A stretch of DNA of 64,000 nt from JADJOY01 sp046331705 [NCBI: bacterium] (GTDB lineage: Bacteria > JADJOY01), in assembly GCA_046331705.1 (NCBI GenBank), contig JAXLQJ010000041.1, positions 1 through 64,000 of the forward strand. The letters are read 5' to 3'. A model generated the notes under the pieces. That model was not told the origin of the DNA. It made no database searches and saw only the letters and a list, made by a program, of their open reading frames with translations. This document shows positions 1 to 8,197 of this stretch, piece after piece; the first letter of the stretch is position 1; each line of letters starts with the position of its first letter. The translations under genes and the position numbers were made by a program.

Positions 1-118
1 CCGCGACGCGGGCCGCGGCCTCGCCCGTCGAGCGGATCGTGGCGCCGCCGCGCGCCGCGCCGAGTCGAGCGCTCGGGAGCGAGCAGCCCACCACGCCGTC
101 GAACACGAGATCCAACGC

Positions 119-1381
119 ATGAGCCAACGCCAAGCCCAGAGCCCGTCCGACTGCTTGCGGTCCGCCGATGCGATCAGACGCATCGACGCCCGCGCGCTCG
201 CCGCGGATCTCGCGGCACTCAAGCAGGACCTCGACCTCGAGTGCGGCGCGGCCGACGTCCGGCACCTGCGCAAGATGATGCGCTGGGGGCGGCTGCTGGC
301 CGCGTTCGGGTTCGCCACCGCGTGGATCGCCCCCAATCCGCTCTCGGCGGTGGCCCTCGGGCTCGCGGTGTTCGCGCGCTGGGCGATCGTGGGTCACCAC
401 GTCTGCCACGGCGCGTTCGACAAGATCGAGGACCGGCCACCCCACCTCGACAGCCGCCGCTTCGGACGCGGCTGGCGGCGCTTCGTGGACTGGTTCGATT
501 GGCTGATCCCCGAGGCGTGGCACCAGGAGCACGACCTCGACCACCACTACAACCTGGGCGAGCCCGCCGACCCCGACATGGTCGAGCACAACGTCGCGTG
601 GCTGCGCGACGATCGAATCCCGCTCGCGCTGCGCTACGCGCTGCTGGTGCCGCTCGCGCTCACCTGGCGCTTCAGCTACTACGCGGCCAACGCGATCCAC
701 GCCATGCACTCGGCGCGCGAGCGCCGCGCGAACCAGGCGAGCGCCGCCGGCAGCACCATCCGCCGCCGCGACCTGTGGCTGCCTTGGTATCCGCGCGGAC
801 GCGACCTGGTGGTGCGGAGCTGGCTCGTCTATGGCCTCGGCCGCTTCGTCGCGCTACCGGCGCTGCTCGCGCTCTGGAGCCCGTGGGCTGCGTTCTCGCT
901 GGCGGTGAATCTGGTGCTGGCCGAGCTCTACGCGAACCTCCACAGTTTCGTGGTCATCGTCCCCAACCACGCCGGCGGCGACCTCTATTCCTTCGATCGG
1001 CCCGCCACCAGCCGCGCCGAGTTCCAGCTCCGTCAGATCCTGGGCTCGGTGAACTACCGCTGCGGCGGCGACTGGAACGACTTCCTGCACGGCTTCCTCA
1101 ACTACCAGATCGAGCATCACCTGTGGCCATCGTGGACTCCCCGCCAGTACCAGCGCGCGCAGCCGCGTGTGCGGGAACTCTGCGCCCGCCACGGCGTGCC
1201 CTACGTGCAAGCGCCGGTGCTGCAGCGCGTGCGGCGGCTGGTGCGGGTGGCGGTGGGCATCGAGTCGTCGACGCGTGTCGACACCGCGACCGAGCCGGTG
1301 CGGCTCGATCCGGAACGGGTGCGAGCCGGCGCCGGCGTGCCGCTCGATCTCGGCGTGGCGCTGCCCAGCGCGGCGACGTGA
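119..1381 (+). CDS. Fatty-acid desaturase family membrane protein
   Basis: The 420-residue product is a membrane di-iron desaturase/hydroxylase acting on fatty acyl chains. Three histidine boxes are visible: HHVCH at residues 93-97, HDLDHH at 138-143 and QIEHH at 330-334. The glutamine in the third box is the form known from front-end (delta-5/6) acyl-lipid desaturases, but there is no fused cytochrome b5 domain, so an external electron donor is needed. Hydrophobic stretches lie near 55-95, 170-190 and 235-280. The ATG at 119 is the first start in frame and has only a weak purine-rich stretch upstream. The gene converges on the ABC1-kinase gene, with 16 bp between the stops. Substrate and regiospecificity cannot be read from sequence; a carotenoid ketolase or hydroxylase is a less likely alternative. 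Confidence 0.85.
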   Translation: MSQRQAQSPSDCLRSADAIRRIDARALAADLAALKQDLDLECGAADVRHLRKMMRWGRLLAAFGFATAWIAPNPLSAVALGLAVFARWAIVGHHVCHGAFDKIEDRPPHLDSRRFGRGWRRFVDWFDWLIPEAWHQEHDLDHHYNLGEPADPDMVEHNVAWLRDDRIPLALRYALLVPLALTWRFSYYAANAIHAMHSARERRANQASAAGSTIRRRDLWLPWYPRGRDLVVRSWLVYGLGRFVALPALLALWSPWAAFSLAVNLVLAELYANLHSFVVIVPNHAGGDLYSFDRPATSRAEFQLRQILGSVNYRCGGDWNDFLHGFLNYQIEHHLWPSWTPRQYQRAQPRVRELCARHGVPYVQAPVLQRVRRLVRVAVGIESSTRVDTATEPVRLDPERVRAGAGVPLDLGVALPSAAT

Positions 1382-1397
1382 GGACGCGGCCCGCTCG

Positions 1398-2720
1398 TCA
1401 CGCGGGCGCGGCGCGGGTCGCCATCAGCACGTTGAGCAGATACGGCGCGAGGATCCGGAAGTAGCTGACGTTGGGCCGGAACTGAAGCGTGATGCCGGTG
1501 AGGGCCACGAACACCCTCCCCAGCAGCACGAAGTCCTGCGGCACCGTCACGGGGTTGGCGCGGATCGAGCTCATCATGTCGCGCCACAGTGTCTCGAAGT
1601 CGAGGCCGCGGAAATCCGACGCGCGCTCCGCCAGGAACACCGCCATGTAGGTCGCGCCGAGCCGCTCGAGCGGCTCGGGATTGCCGTCGTGCGTGCGAAA
1701 GCCGAGCGCCGTGAACGAGCGCGCGATGCTCGCGCCATCCTTCTGCACCAACGCCTGGGCGAGCTGCACGTACTCCCGGCGGGTCTCGATGGCGATCGGC
1801 TTGGCGCAGCCGAAGTCCACCAGCCCCAGCTTCCCCTCCGGCGTGACCAGGAAGTTCCCGGGATGGGGATCGGCGTGGAAGAAGCCGTCCTCGAGTGTTT
1901 GCTTGCAGAAGGCGTCGACCAGCGTCGAGCAGACGCGATCGATGCGCTCGCGCCCGGCCTCGCCGGCGCGCGCCGCGTCCTCGAGGTCGAGGGTGATCCG
2001 ACGGCCTTCGATGAAATCCATGGTGACGATGCGGCGGGTGGTGGTGTCCCAGTGGATCCGTGGGATCACGACGTCCTCGCGCGCCTTGAAGGCCTCGTGG
2101 AAGCGTTCGGCGTTGCGGCCCTCCTGGACGTAGTCGACCTCCTCGCCGACGTACCGCACCAGCTCGTTGGCGATCGCCACCACGTCCACGTGCTCGACGA
2201 AGCGCTGCGCCAAGCGCGCCACCAAGCGCAGGTTCTCGAGATCGCCGAGGACGATGGGCTCCATGTGCGGGAACTGCACCTTCACCGCCACCCGCGCACC
2301 CTCGTGGGTGCGCGCCTCGTGAACCTGACCGAGCGACGCCGCGGCCACCGGCACGTGGTTGAACCACGCGAAGGCCTCGTCGGGGCCCTTCCCCAGCTCG
2401 TGCCGGATCTGCGCGGCGATCACGCCATAGGGCAACGGCGGCACCTGGTCCTGGAGTCGCGACAGCACCTCGACGTAAGGGGGCGGCACCAGGTCGATGC
2501 GCGTGCTCACGAACTGGCCGACCTTCAGGAAGGCGCCCCTGAGCGCGACGCTGGTGCGGTAGATCCGCTCGGCGTTGGCACGGTGCACGGCCTCCCAGAA
2601 CCGCTCGCGCGCCTCGGGGGCGCCCGCCGGCGCGCGCATCCACGCCAGCGCGTAGCTCGCCGTGACCCGGACGGCGAGCCACACGATCACGGTCATGCGC
2701 TGAGCGCGATGGACGATCAT
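1398..2720 (-). CDS. ABC1/ADCK/UbiB-family atypical kinase
   Basis: The protein is an atypical protein-kinase-like ATPase of the ABC1/ADCK/UbiB family, which in bacteria is linked to ubiquinone or other isoprenoid-lipid biosynthesis. Numbered from the ATG at 2720 (440 residues): KVGQ at 66-69, the alanine-rich loop before GQVHEA at 126-136, the ATP-binding lysine in VAVK at 147, HADPHPGNF at 282-290 and the metal-binding DFG at 302-304. All catalytic hallmarks are intact. The open frame extends upstream to 2822, but that part is arginine/proline rich and would run into the divergent gene's leader. Starts at 2720 or 2696 are therefore preferred. No quinone-biosynthesis gene is adjacent, so the exact substrate is open. 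Confidence 0.85.
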   Translation of the reverse strand: MIVHRAQRMTVIVWLAVRVTASYALAWMRAPAGAPEARERFWEAVHRANAERIYRTSVALRGAFLKVGQFVSTRIDLVPPPYVEVLSRLQDQVPPLPYGVIAAQIRHELGKGPDEAFAWFNHVPVAAASLGQVHEARTHEGARVAVKVQFPHMEPIVLGDLENLRLVARLAQRFVEHVDVVAIANELVRYVGEEVDYVQEGRNAERFHEAFKAREDVVIPRIHWDTTTRRIVTMDFIEGRRITLDLEDAARAGEAGRERIDRVCSTLVDAFCKQTLEDGFFHADPHPGNFLVTPEGKLGLVDFGCAKPIAIETRREYVQLAQALVQKDGASIARSFTALGFRTHDGNPEPLERLGATYMAVFLAERASDFRGLDFETLWRDMMSSIRANPVTVPQDFVLLGRVFVALTGITLQFRPNVSYFRILAPYLLNVLMATRAAPA

Positions 2721-2884
2721 TCGTTTCCTCGGGGCGGTCGCCGGCTGGCGACGCGGCGGGATGGCGCGGGCCACGCTCCGGTGAGCGGGCTCGGATTTAG
2801 GTGCTGTCCCGATTGCTGGCAAGCACCCGCCTGGCGTATATCCGCTCGCCCCTCCGGCTCACCCCCGGCACCGAAAGCGAGCGC

Positions 2885-4231
2885 ATGAAAGCATTCATCT
2901 ATTCCAGCAGCACGATCATCGAGCCGCTCGGCGATCCCGCGTCCCAATCGCGGATCCTGAACGAGCCGCTCGAAGCGAGCATGACGCAGCTGCTCACGCG
3001 GCTCAGGCTCGAACCGGTGCGCATCGCGCACCCGGCGGAAGCCACCGGTGAGCGCTACCTGCTGCTGCCCGACAATCTCTACCTCACCGGCGCGCTGCTC
3101 TACGAGTTCCTCAAGGCCGCCGCCAAGGAATCCGGTACCGTCGCGCTGGCGCTGCGCGAATCCGCCTTCACCCGCTTCAGCACGCCGCTTCAAGACTTGC
3201 GCAGCGAGGGCGAAGGCGACGAGCGCATCTGGATCTACCCGCTGGTGCGTGTGGACCGCGCCGGCGGCGGCGACGGGGACCCCGCCAAGGCCCGCCCCCT
3301 CGTCACCCACGCGCGCACCTGGAACCTACCCGTGTGGAAGGCCCAGGACGTGCCGGGCCGGCCGAAGCAGTTCCTCCCGGTGACCTTCCACCAGGCGGTC
3401 CTGATCGAGAGCTGGTACCACATCTGGGTCGCCAACGTGCTCGCGGGTCCCGTGTGGGCGGCCCGCCAGATCTTCCGCAAGCGGCGCGCCGCGTGGCTGC
3501 TGGTGAAGCTCTTGTGGTCGCTGGTGAGCTACCTGCCCGTGCAGCTCGCGCTCGCCATCAGCGGAGTGCCCGTCACCATCGGCGGCGCGTCGCTGCTCGA
3601 GCACGTCGGACGCCACCTGGTCATCCGCGGCAAGCGCTGTCGCGTCCATCCCACGGCCGTGGTCATCGCCAGCGAGCTGGGCGACGACGTCGAGGTCGGC
3701 CCGTACACGATCGTGGCGCTGAGCGTGCTCGGCAACGGCGTCGCCATCGACGCGTGCGGCGAGGTCCGCAACTCCGTGGTCGGCGACGGCACGCACCTGA
3801 TCCATCGGCCCGCCTTCAACGCGGCGATCTGCTATCCGGGCTGCCGGATCAGCCTGGTGCAAGCCAGCCTGCTGGGCCGAAACGCATCGTTCGGCGGCGA
3901 GGTGCGGGCGTACGATCTCAACCTCAAGGGGCCGGTCACCATCGAGCACAAGGGCCGCGTGGTGCCGACCGGCACCTCGGGGCTCGGCACCTGTGTCGGC
4001 CACGGAGCACAGCTCTGGGGTCGCATCTCGCTGGCCCCGGGACGCGTGATCCCCAACGGGGTCATGGTCATCGAAGACCCGCACGTGGTGCTGCAGCGGG
4101 TGCCGGCCGACGTGCAGCCCGGCGTGATCCACGCCATCCGCAAAGGCGTGCTGACGCCGGTGGGCAGCTCGCGAGAGGGGGCAGCGGACGCCGCGGCGCC
4201 GGCGGCGCCGCGGACAGACGAGCGCAGGTGA
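2885..4231 (+). CDS. Multidomain protein with C-terminal left-handed beta-helix (hexapeptide repeats)
   Basis: The product has 448 residues from the ATG at 2885. The first 120 or so resemble a sugar-nucleotidyltransferase-like region, with DNLYLTGALLYEF at 63-75. The middle, about 165-235, is aromatic and hydrophobic and may contact the membrane. Residues 250-405 carry short repeats of the V-x-[IL]-G-x-x hexapeptide type (for example IASELGDDVEVGP) typical of left-handed beta-helix acyltransferases and the C-terminal domains of nucleotidyltransferases. No nucleotidyltransferase signature (GxGTRL) is present, so the N-terminal part is probably not an active nucleotidyltransferase. An upstream start at 2801 is possible but less likely. 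The gene is divergent from the ABC1 kinase. The function is not known. Confidence 0.75.
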   Translation: MKAFIYSSSTIIEPLGDPASQSRILNEPLEASMTQLLTRLRLEPVRIAHPAEATGERYLLLPDNLYLTGALLYEFLKAAAKESGTVALALRESAFTRFSTPLQDLRSEGEGDERIWIYPLVRVDRAGGGDGDPAKARPLVTHARTWNLPVWKAQDVPGRPKQFLPVTFHQAVLIESWYHIWVANVLAGPVWAARQIFRKRRAAWLLVKLLWSLVSYLPVQLALAISGVPVTIGGASLLEHVGRHLVIRGKRCRVHPTAVVIASELGDDVEVGPYTIVALSVLGNGVAIDACGEVRNSVVGDGTHLIHRPAFNAAICYPGCRISLVQASLLGRNASFGGEVRAYDLNLKGPVTIEHKGRVVPTGTSGLGTCVGHGAQLWGRISLAPGRVIPNGVMVIEDPHVVLQRVPADVQPGVIHAIRKGVLTPVGSSREGAADAAAPAAPRTDERR

Positions 4232-4261
4232 AGGGCTCGCGCGCGACCGCTTCGCGCGTGA

Positions 4262-4281
4262 CGGGGCGCGCTCACGCCCCG
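4262..4281. terminator. GC stem-loop between convergent genes
   Basis: A perfect 7-bp inverted repeat (CGGGGCG / CGCCCCG) with a 6-nt loop lies in the 63-bp gap between the convergent stops of the beta-helix protein and the lipoprotein. There is no T-tract on either side, so termination activity is inferred from position only. Confidence 0.4.
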
Positions 4282-4294
4282 CGGCAGACGCGGG

Positions 4295-4816
4295 TCACGC
4301 GTCCGGCGAGAGCGTCAGGTACGCGTGGCGATCGCTGCCCAGATCGAGCTCGTGGTGCGCCCACTTCAGGTACCAGTACTTCCCCGGAATGAAGTGGGTG
4401 GAGTGCACGTCGCGATCGCTCTCGTAGAGCACCGCGTAGAGATCGAAGGACTCGGGATCGCGCGGCGCCGGAAAGCGGAAGTGGAGCGAACCCGGCTGGC
4501 CCGTGTCGCCGCTGCGACCGAAGAGATAGAACTCGGTCTCCGGGTCGTCGCGGAAGCCGTTCAGGTGACGAACGCCGCGCAGCCGCACCAGCATGCCGTC
4601 GATCGGCCGATTGCAGTCGTCCACGACCCGCATCGAGAGCTCGTAGAAACGGTCGTTGAGGTGTAGACGCGGCACGTAGCCGGTGCGCCACGGGTCGATC
4701 ACGTCGACGGAGGCGCACCCGGCCAACGCCAGCAGCCAGCCGCCGACGAGGGCCGCGCTCCCAACCCCGCGCCGGACAACGCCGCGAGCCCCGCGGATGC
4801 GATCCGATCCATTCAT
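4295..4816 (-). CDS. Small predicted lipoprotein
   Basis: The product has 173 residues and is probably exported and lipidated. An arginine-rich N-terminus is followed by a hydrophobic stretch ending in LLALAGC, a good lipobox with the acceptor cysteine at about residue 33. The mature part (about 140 residues) is rich in aromatic and charged residues (WRTGYVPRLH, GKYWYLKWAHHE) and matches no family I recognise. The ATG at 4816 is chosen because GGGGAG sits about 7 nt upstream and the signal peptide follows directly; an open frame upstream to 4993 has no such features. It lies 91 bp downstream of fabH on the same strand and could be cotranscribed with it. Confidence 0.7.
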   Translation of the reverse strand: MNGSDRIRGARGVVRRGVGSAALVGGWLLALAGCASVDVIDPWRTGYVPRLHLNDRFYELSMRVVDDCNRPIDGMLVRLRGVRHLNGFRDDPETEFYLFGRSGDTGQPGSLHFRFPAPRDPESFDLYAVLYESDRDVHSTHFIPGKYWYLKWAHHELDLGSDRHAYLTLSPDA

Positions 4817-4907
4817 GCGCGCGCTCCCCGTCGCGGCGAACCAGGCGTCGGGCCGCGACCCCGTCGTTGATACCACCGTCGCTTCGCGCGTCGCAATCGC
4901 CTTCCCT

Positions 4908-5900
4908 TCACCACTTGAGCAAGGCCGCGCCCCAGGTGAAGCCGGCGCCGAAGGCGGCGATGCACACCAGCCCACCCCGCTTGAGTCGGCCATCCTCGCG
5001 GGCTTCGTTGAGCGCGATGGGAATCGACCCCGCGGTGGTGTTGCCGTAGCGCTGGATGTTGTTGACGACCTTCTCGTCCGGCAGCCCGAGCTCGCTCGCC
5101 ACCCATTGGTTGATGCGCAGGTTCGCTTGGTGCGGCACCAGCAGGTCGATGTCCTCGATGCTCTTCCCGGCGGCGGCGAGCGCTTCGAGGATGGCGCCCT
5201 TCATGTTGGTGGTCGCCTCCTTGAACACGGCGCGACCGTTCATCTTGGGCCAGTGCTCTCCCGCCGCGAGATCCTCGGTTCGCATGTAGGGCTTGCGCGA
5301 GATGTTCCAGAGGTGCAGGCACAGGTCCTCGGCGCCGCGGCCGTCGGCGTGCAGGTTCACCGTGAGCAAGCCGCGGTCTTCCTCGGTGGGCGAGACGATC
5401 GCCGCGCCGGCTCCGTCGCCGAAGAGCACCGTCACGGTGCGTCCCTGGGTGGAGAAATCGAGCGCCGACGAGTGCACCTCCGCGCCCACCACCAGGATGT
5501 TCTTGTAGCGCCCGGTGCGCACGAAGGCGTCGGCGGTGGCGAGGCCGTAGAGGAAGCCGGTGCACTGGTTCCGGATGTCCATCGCGGCGATGCCCGGGAT
5601 GCCGAGCTTGTCCTGCATGTAGCAGCTGGTTCCGGGGAAGTGGCGATCCGGGCTCAGCGTGGCGAACAGGATGAAATCGACGTCCGCGAGCGTGATGCCC
5701 GCATCGGCCACGGCACGCTTCGCCGCCTCCGCGCCGAGGTCGCTGGTCCACACGCCTTCGTCGGCGTAGTGGCGCTCCTCGATGCCGGTGCGCTGACGAA
5801 TCCACTCGTCCGAGGTGGTCATCAGCGTCTCGAGATCCTTGTTCTTGACCACACGGGGAGGGACGTAGACGCCCAATCCCTTCACGTAGCTGCGAATCAT
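4908..5900 (-). CDS. fabH: Beta-ketoacyl-ACP synthase III (FabH-type)
   Basis: FabH condenses an acyl-CoA with malonyl-ACP to start fatty-acid synthesis. The 330-residue length is typical. The Cys-His-Asn catalytic triad is complete: C113 in IRNQCTGF, H257 in VPHQANLRI and N287 in YGNTTAGS. Of two ATGs six bases apart, the one at 5900 is chosen because GAGGAG lies about 9 nt upstream, whereas it would be only 3 nt from the ATG at 5906. NQCTGF differs from the classical NAACAGF, so a specialised starter or a role outside housekeeping synthesis is possible. There is no fabD, fabG or acpP beside it, unlike many housekeeping fab loci. Confidence 0.88.
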   Translation of the reverse strand: MIRSYVKGLGVYVPPRVVKNKDLETLMTTSDEWIRQRTGIEERHYADEGVWTSDLGAEAAKRAVADAGITLADVDFILFATLSPDRHFPGTSCYMQDKLGIPGIAAMDIRNQCTGFLYGLATADAFVRTGRYKNILVVGAEVHSSALDFSTQGRTVTVLFGDGAGAAIVSPTEEDRGLLTVNLHADGRGAEDLCLHLWNISRKPYMRTEDLAAGEHWPKMNGRAVFKEATTNMKGAILEALAAAGKSIEDIDLLVPHQANLRINQWVASELGLPDEKVVNNIQRYGNTTAGSIPIALNEAREDGRLKRGGLVCIAAFGAGFTWGAALLKW

Positions 5901-6185
5901 GCCCATGGTCTCCTCGTGGAGTGCGTAAGCGAATCGACTGCGGTTCGTCGCCGACGCGCGCGAGCCGCGCGCGAGGCTCGCGACGGCGTCGCGCCGCACG
6001 AATTCTTCACACGTAGCTCGCCGCACCTGGATTGTCTAGGAGCGCGCCCGAGAATCGGCGCCCCAACCGGCGTGCGCGACCGAGCGCGCCGCGCGGAGGT
6101 CGGGCGGCCGGCTCGGGCGCCGAAATCCAGCCGCCCTCCTCTTCGCGCCGGGCGCGAAACCGCGTCGTCGCGGCGGCGGCGCGGG

Positions 6186-6953
6186 TCAGCGCTCCGCGCC
6201 GTCGCCACGCGCCGGCTTGCGCCAGCGCACGCGCTCGATCGCCCACTCGAGCTCGGATCGCTTCTTGGGGTCGCTCTCGCCGTCGCGCAGACGTTCGAGC
6301 ACCACCAGCGCGTCGCGGGCGGCGCTGCCGATGTTGCCGAGCGCCCACGCAGCGGCCATGCGAGCCTGGCGATCGCCGAGCGCGTGGATCAAGGCCGGCA
6401 CCGCTTCGCGCGCCTCGGGACCGATCGCGCCCAGCGCATACGCCGACTCGATCTGCACGTCGGAGAAGTGGTCGTCGAGGGCGCGGGTGAGCGCCGGAAT
6501 CGCCGCGCGCGTGTCTGGCGCCAGCGCACGCAGCGTGCGCGCGGCCTCGAGCCGCACCCCGTGATCCTCGTCCGTGAGCGCCGCGGCAAGCGCCGGCACC
6601 GCCGGCAGTCCCCGATCGCCGACGTTACCGAGCGCCCGTGCAGCGGACTGGCGCGCTCGCGGGTCGATGCGGCCCAGGTCCTCGATCAGGTCCTCGGTGG
6701 AGCGGCCCCGCGGGCGGGCCGCGTCCTCCGCCGCGGTCGGCGGGACACCGGCGGTGGCCCAGAGAAGCACGAGCAAAGCCGTGATTGCCGGGGCGCGACG
6801 CCGCCACGAGCGCCAAACCGGGCCGAGGCGCTCGCGGCCATCGGTGGAGCCGGCGCAGCCCCGCCTGCTGTGGAATTCGTCACAAATGCCACAGTCTGCG
6901 GGCCTGTGCCCAGCCCGCGCCAAATGTCGGCCTTTCCGAGAAACTACACGCAT
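6186..6953 (-). CDS. Exported HEAT-repeat protein
   Basis: The protein is built of HEAT-like helical repeats of about 31-37 residues, with the recurrent pattern ARxAAxxLG and AVPALxxAL. At least four units can be counted between residues 95 and 225. Such proteins are scaffolds, with PBS-lyase/HEAT domains as the nearest named family. An Arg-rich stretch and a hydrophobic helix (ITALLVLLWATAG) around residues 53-70 look like a signal peptide, so the repeats are probably periplasmic. The region before that signal is unusual in composition, so the true start may lie well inside the frame; 6953 is the first ATG. The AT-rich segment just upstream probably carries its promoter. Confidence 0.65.
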   Translation of the reverse strand: MRVVSRKGRHLARAGHRPADCGICDEFHSRRGCAGSTDGRERLGPVWRSWRRRAPAITALLVLLWATAGVPPTAAEDAARPRGRSTEDLIEDLGRIDPRARQSAARALGNVGDRGLPAVPALAAALTDEDHGVRLEAARTLRALAPDTRAAIPALTRALDDHFSDVQIESAYALGAIGPEAREAVPALIHALGDRQARMAAAWALGNIGSAARDALVVLERLRDGESDPKKRSELEWAIERVRWRKPARGDGAER

Positions 6954-6970
6954 ATCACATCATACGCTAT

Positions 6971-6990
6971 TGATATTGCTAACTATATCA
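6971..6990. repeat. Inverted repeat in AT-rich spot (TGATAT / ATATCA)
   Basis: The sequence TGATAT, an 8-nt spacer and ATATCA form a perfect 6-bp dyad inside a 55-bp AT-rich segment that stands out from its GC-rich surroundings. On the minus strand TATGAT lies just downstream, at about 6959-6964, and could serve as a -10 box. The dyad could be an operator for the HEAT-repeat gene. Promoter and operator roles are inferred. Confidence 0.4.
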
Positions 6991-6992
6991 AA

Positions 6993-7015
6993 CGAGAATC
7001 TCCCTGAGATTCTCG
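6993..7015. terminator. 10-bp perfect stem with 3-nt loop, possible terminator
   Basis: CGAGAATCTC, loop CCT, then GAGATTCTCG form a perfect 10-bp inverted repeat 50 bp past the stop of the GHMP kinase gene. Read on the minus strand, the stem is followed by TTTGATATAG, a short T-rich run. It could end the ECF/kinase transcript, or act as an operator together with the neighbouring dyad. Confidence 0.5.
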
Positions 7016-7065
7016 CGGCCATGCGGTCGTCCGCACCGGCGTCGGGCACGATTTCAACAAGCTGT

Positions 7066-8145
7066 TCACAGGGCGGTCGCAGGTCGTCCCGGCCCCCCAG
7101 CGGCCACGCGCTTCACCTGCACACCTCGGCGCGCGATCGTGCTGGCCAAGACCTGTCCACCCGCGCGCACGACGGCGCTCGCGACGGCGTCACGGTCGCC
7201 GGGCTCGACCAGAAAGGCAATGCAACCGCCGCCACCGGCGCCACAGACCTTGGCCGCCACCGCCCCTGCGCGGCGCGCTGCGCGCTCGATGCGCGTGAGC
7301 TCCGGCGTCCGGATCCCTGCGGCCAACTGGGCGCGCGCCGCCCACTCCGCGTCGATCGCCAGCGCGGCCGCGTGCCAATCGCCCGCGAGCAGCGCGGCGC
7401 GCAACGCGTTCGCCGCTTCCACGATCCGCTCCAAGCGCTTCACCAAGGCGCCGCGCCGCTCCACCACGCCACGAAACACGTCCCAGTTGTTGAGCCCGGA
7501 GCTGCGCGAGACGCCGGAATAGCCGAGCACCAGGCGCCGTTCGAGCTCGCCCGGGTCGACGTCCAGGGTCTCACGACGCACTCCGTCGAGGCCGAAGCGC
7601 AGCGCCACGAGTCCGCCCCAAAGCGCGGGGTGGTAGTCCTGATCGCCCGTGGGCACGCCCAGGATCCGCGCCTCGGCATTGCGGCAGAGCTCGACGGTTT
7701 GCCACTTGGAGAGCCTTCGCCCCGTCCAGGCGGCGAGCGTCGTCGCGATCGCGACCGCGAGCGCGGACGAGCCACCCAGCCCCGAGCCCGCGGGCGCCTC
7801 GGCGGCGAGCACCATGCGAAAGCCGCCCTCCGGAGCCAGCTGCTCGGCGAGCGTGCGCGGCAGGGGCAGCGTCGCGGGGGGTAGCTCGGCGAGCGAGCGC
7901 CCCTCGATCACCTGCCCCTGATCGCGCGATTCGATGCGCACCCGCCCGCCACCCAGCGACTCGATCCAGCAATGCGCGCGGACGCCGACGGCGACGTTGA
8001 TGGTGAGCGCACCTGGAAAGAGCACGTAGAGCGGCCACAGGTCCACGGTACCGCCGGCGAGGTCGATGCGCGCCGGCGCCATGCCGTGCATTCCGCCTTC
8101 GCCGCCACGCGGACGCTCGTGCTCGGCCGATCGCTGCCGCTTCAT
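7066..8145 (-). CDS. GHMP-family sugar kinase (heptose-7-phosphate-kinase-like)
   Basis: The 359-residue product is an ATP-dependent small-molecule kinase of the GHMP superfamily. Visible motifs are RIDLAGGTVDLWP at 26-38, which resembles the substrate loop of HddA-type heptose kinases; the ATP-binding PAGSGLGGSSALA at 118-130; and the C-terminal KVCGAGGGGCI glycine motif. AAGGAGA lies about 6-12 nt before the ATG at 8145, which fixes the start; upstream in-frame codons lack this. The gene follows ecfT by 52 bp on the same strand and is probably cotranscribed with the ECF transporter. That suggests it may phosphorylate the imported compound. A role in heptose biosynthesis is the alternative; no gmhB or hldE-like gene is present. 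Confidence 0.8.
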   Translation of the reverse strand: MKRQRSAEHERPRGGEGGMHGMAPARIDLAGGTVDLWPLYVLFPGALTINVAVGVRAHCWIESLGGGRVRIESRDQGQVIEGRSLAELPPATLPLPRTLAEQLAPEGGFRMVLAAEAPAGSGLGGSSALAVAIATTLAAWTGRRLSKWQTVELCRNAEARILGVPTGDQDYHPALWGGLVALRFGLDGVRRETLDVDPGELERRLVLGYSGVSRSSGLNNWDVFRGVVERRGALVKRLERIVEAANALRAALLAGDWHAAALAIDAEWAARAQLAAGIRTPELTRIERAARRAGAVAAKVCGAGGGGCIAFLVEPGDRDAVASAVVRAGGQVLASTIARRGVQVKRVAAGGPGRPATAL

Positions 8146-8197
8146 CCCATTCTCCTTCGACACGCGCCGCACCGCCCACGGTCGCCGAGGCACGCGC

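Noticed and set aside
1-118. Possible end of a gene at the left edge
   Set aside because: No reading frame with recognisable protein features; most likely the leader of the desaturase gene.
4683-7007. Plus-strand open frame of 774 codons across lipoprotein, fabH and HEAT genes
   Set aside because: Antisense to three recognisable proteins; Arg/His/Gly-rich with no domain.
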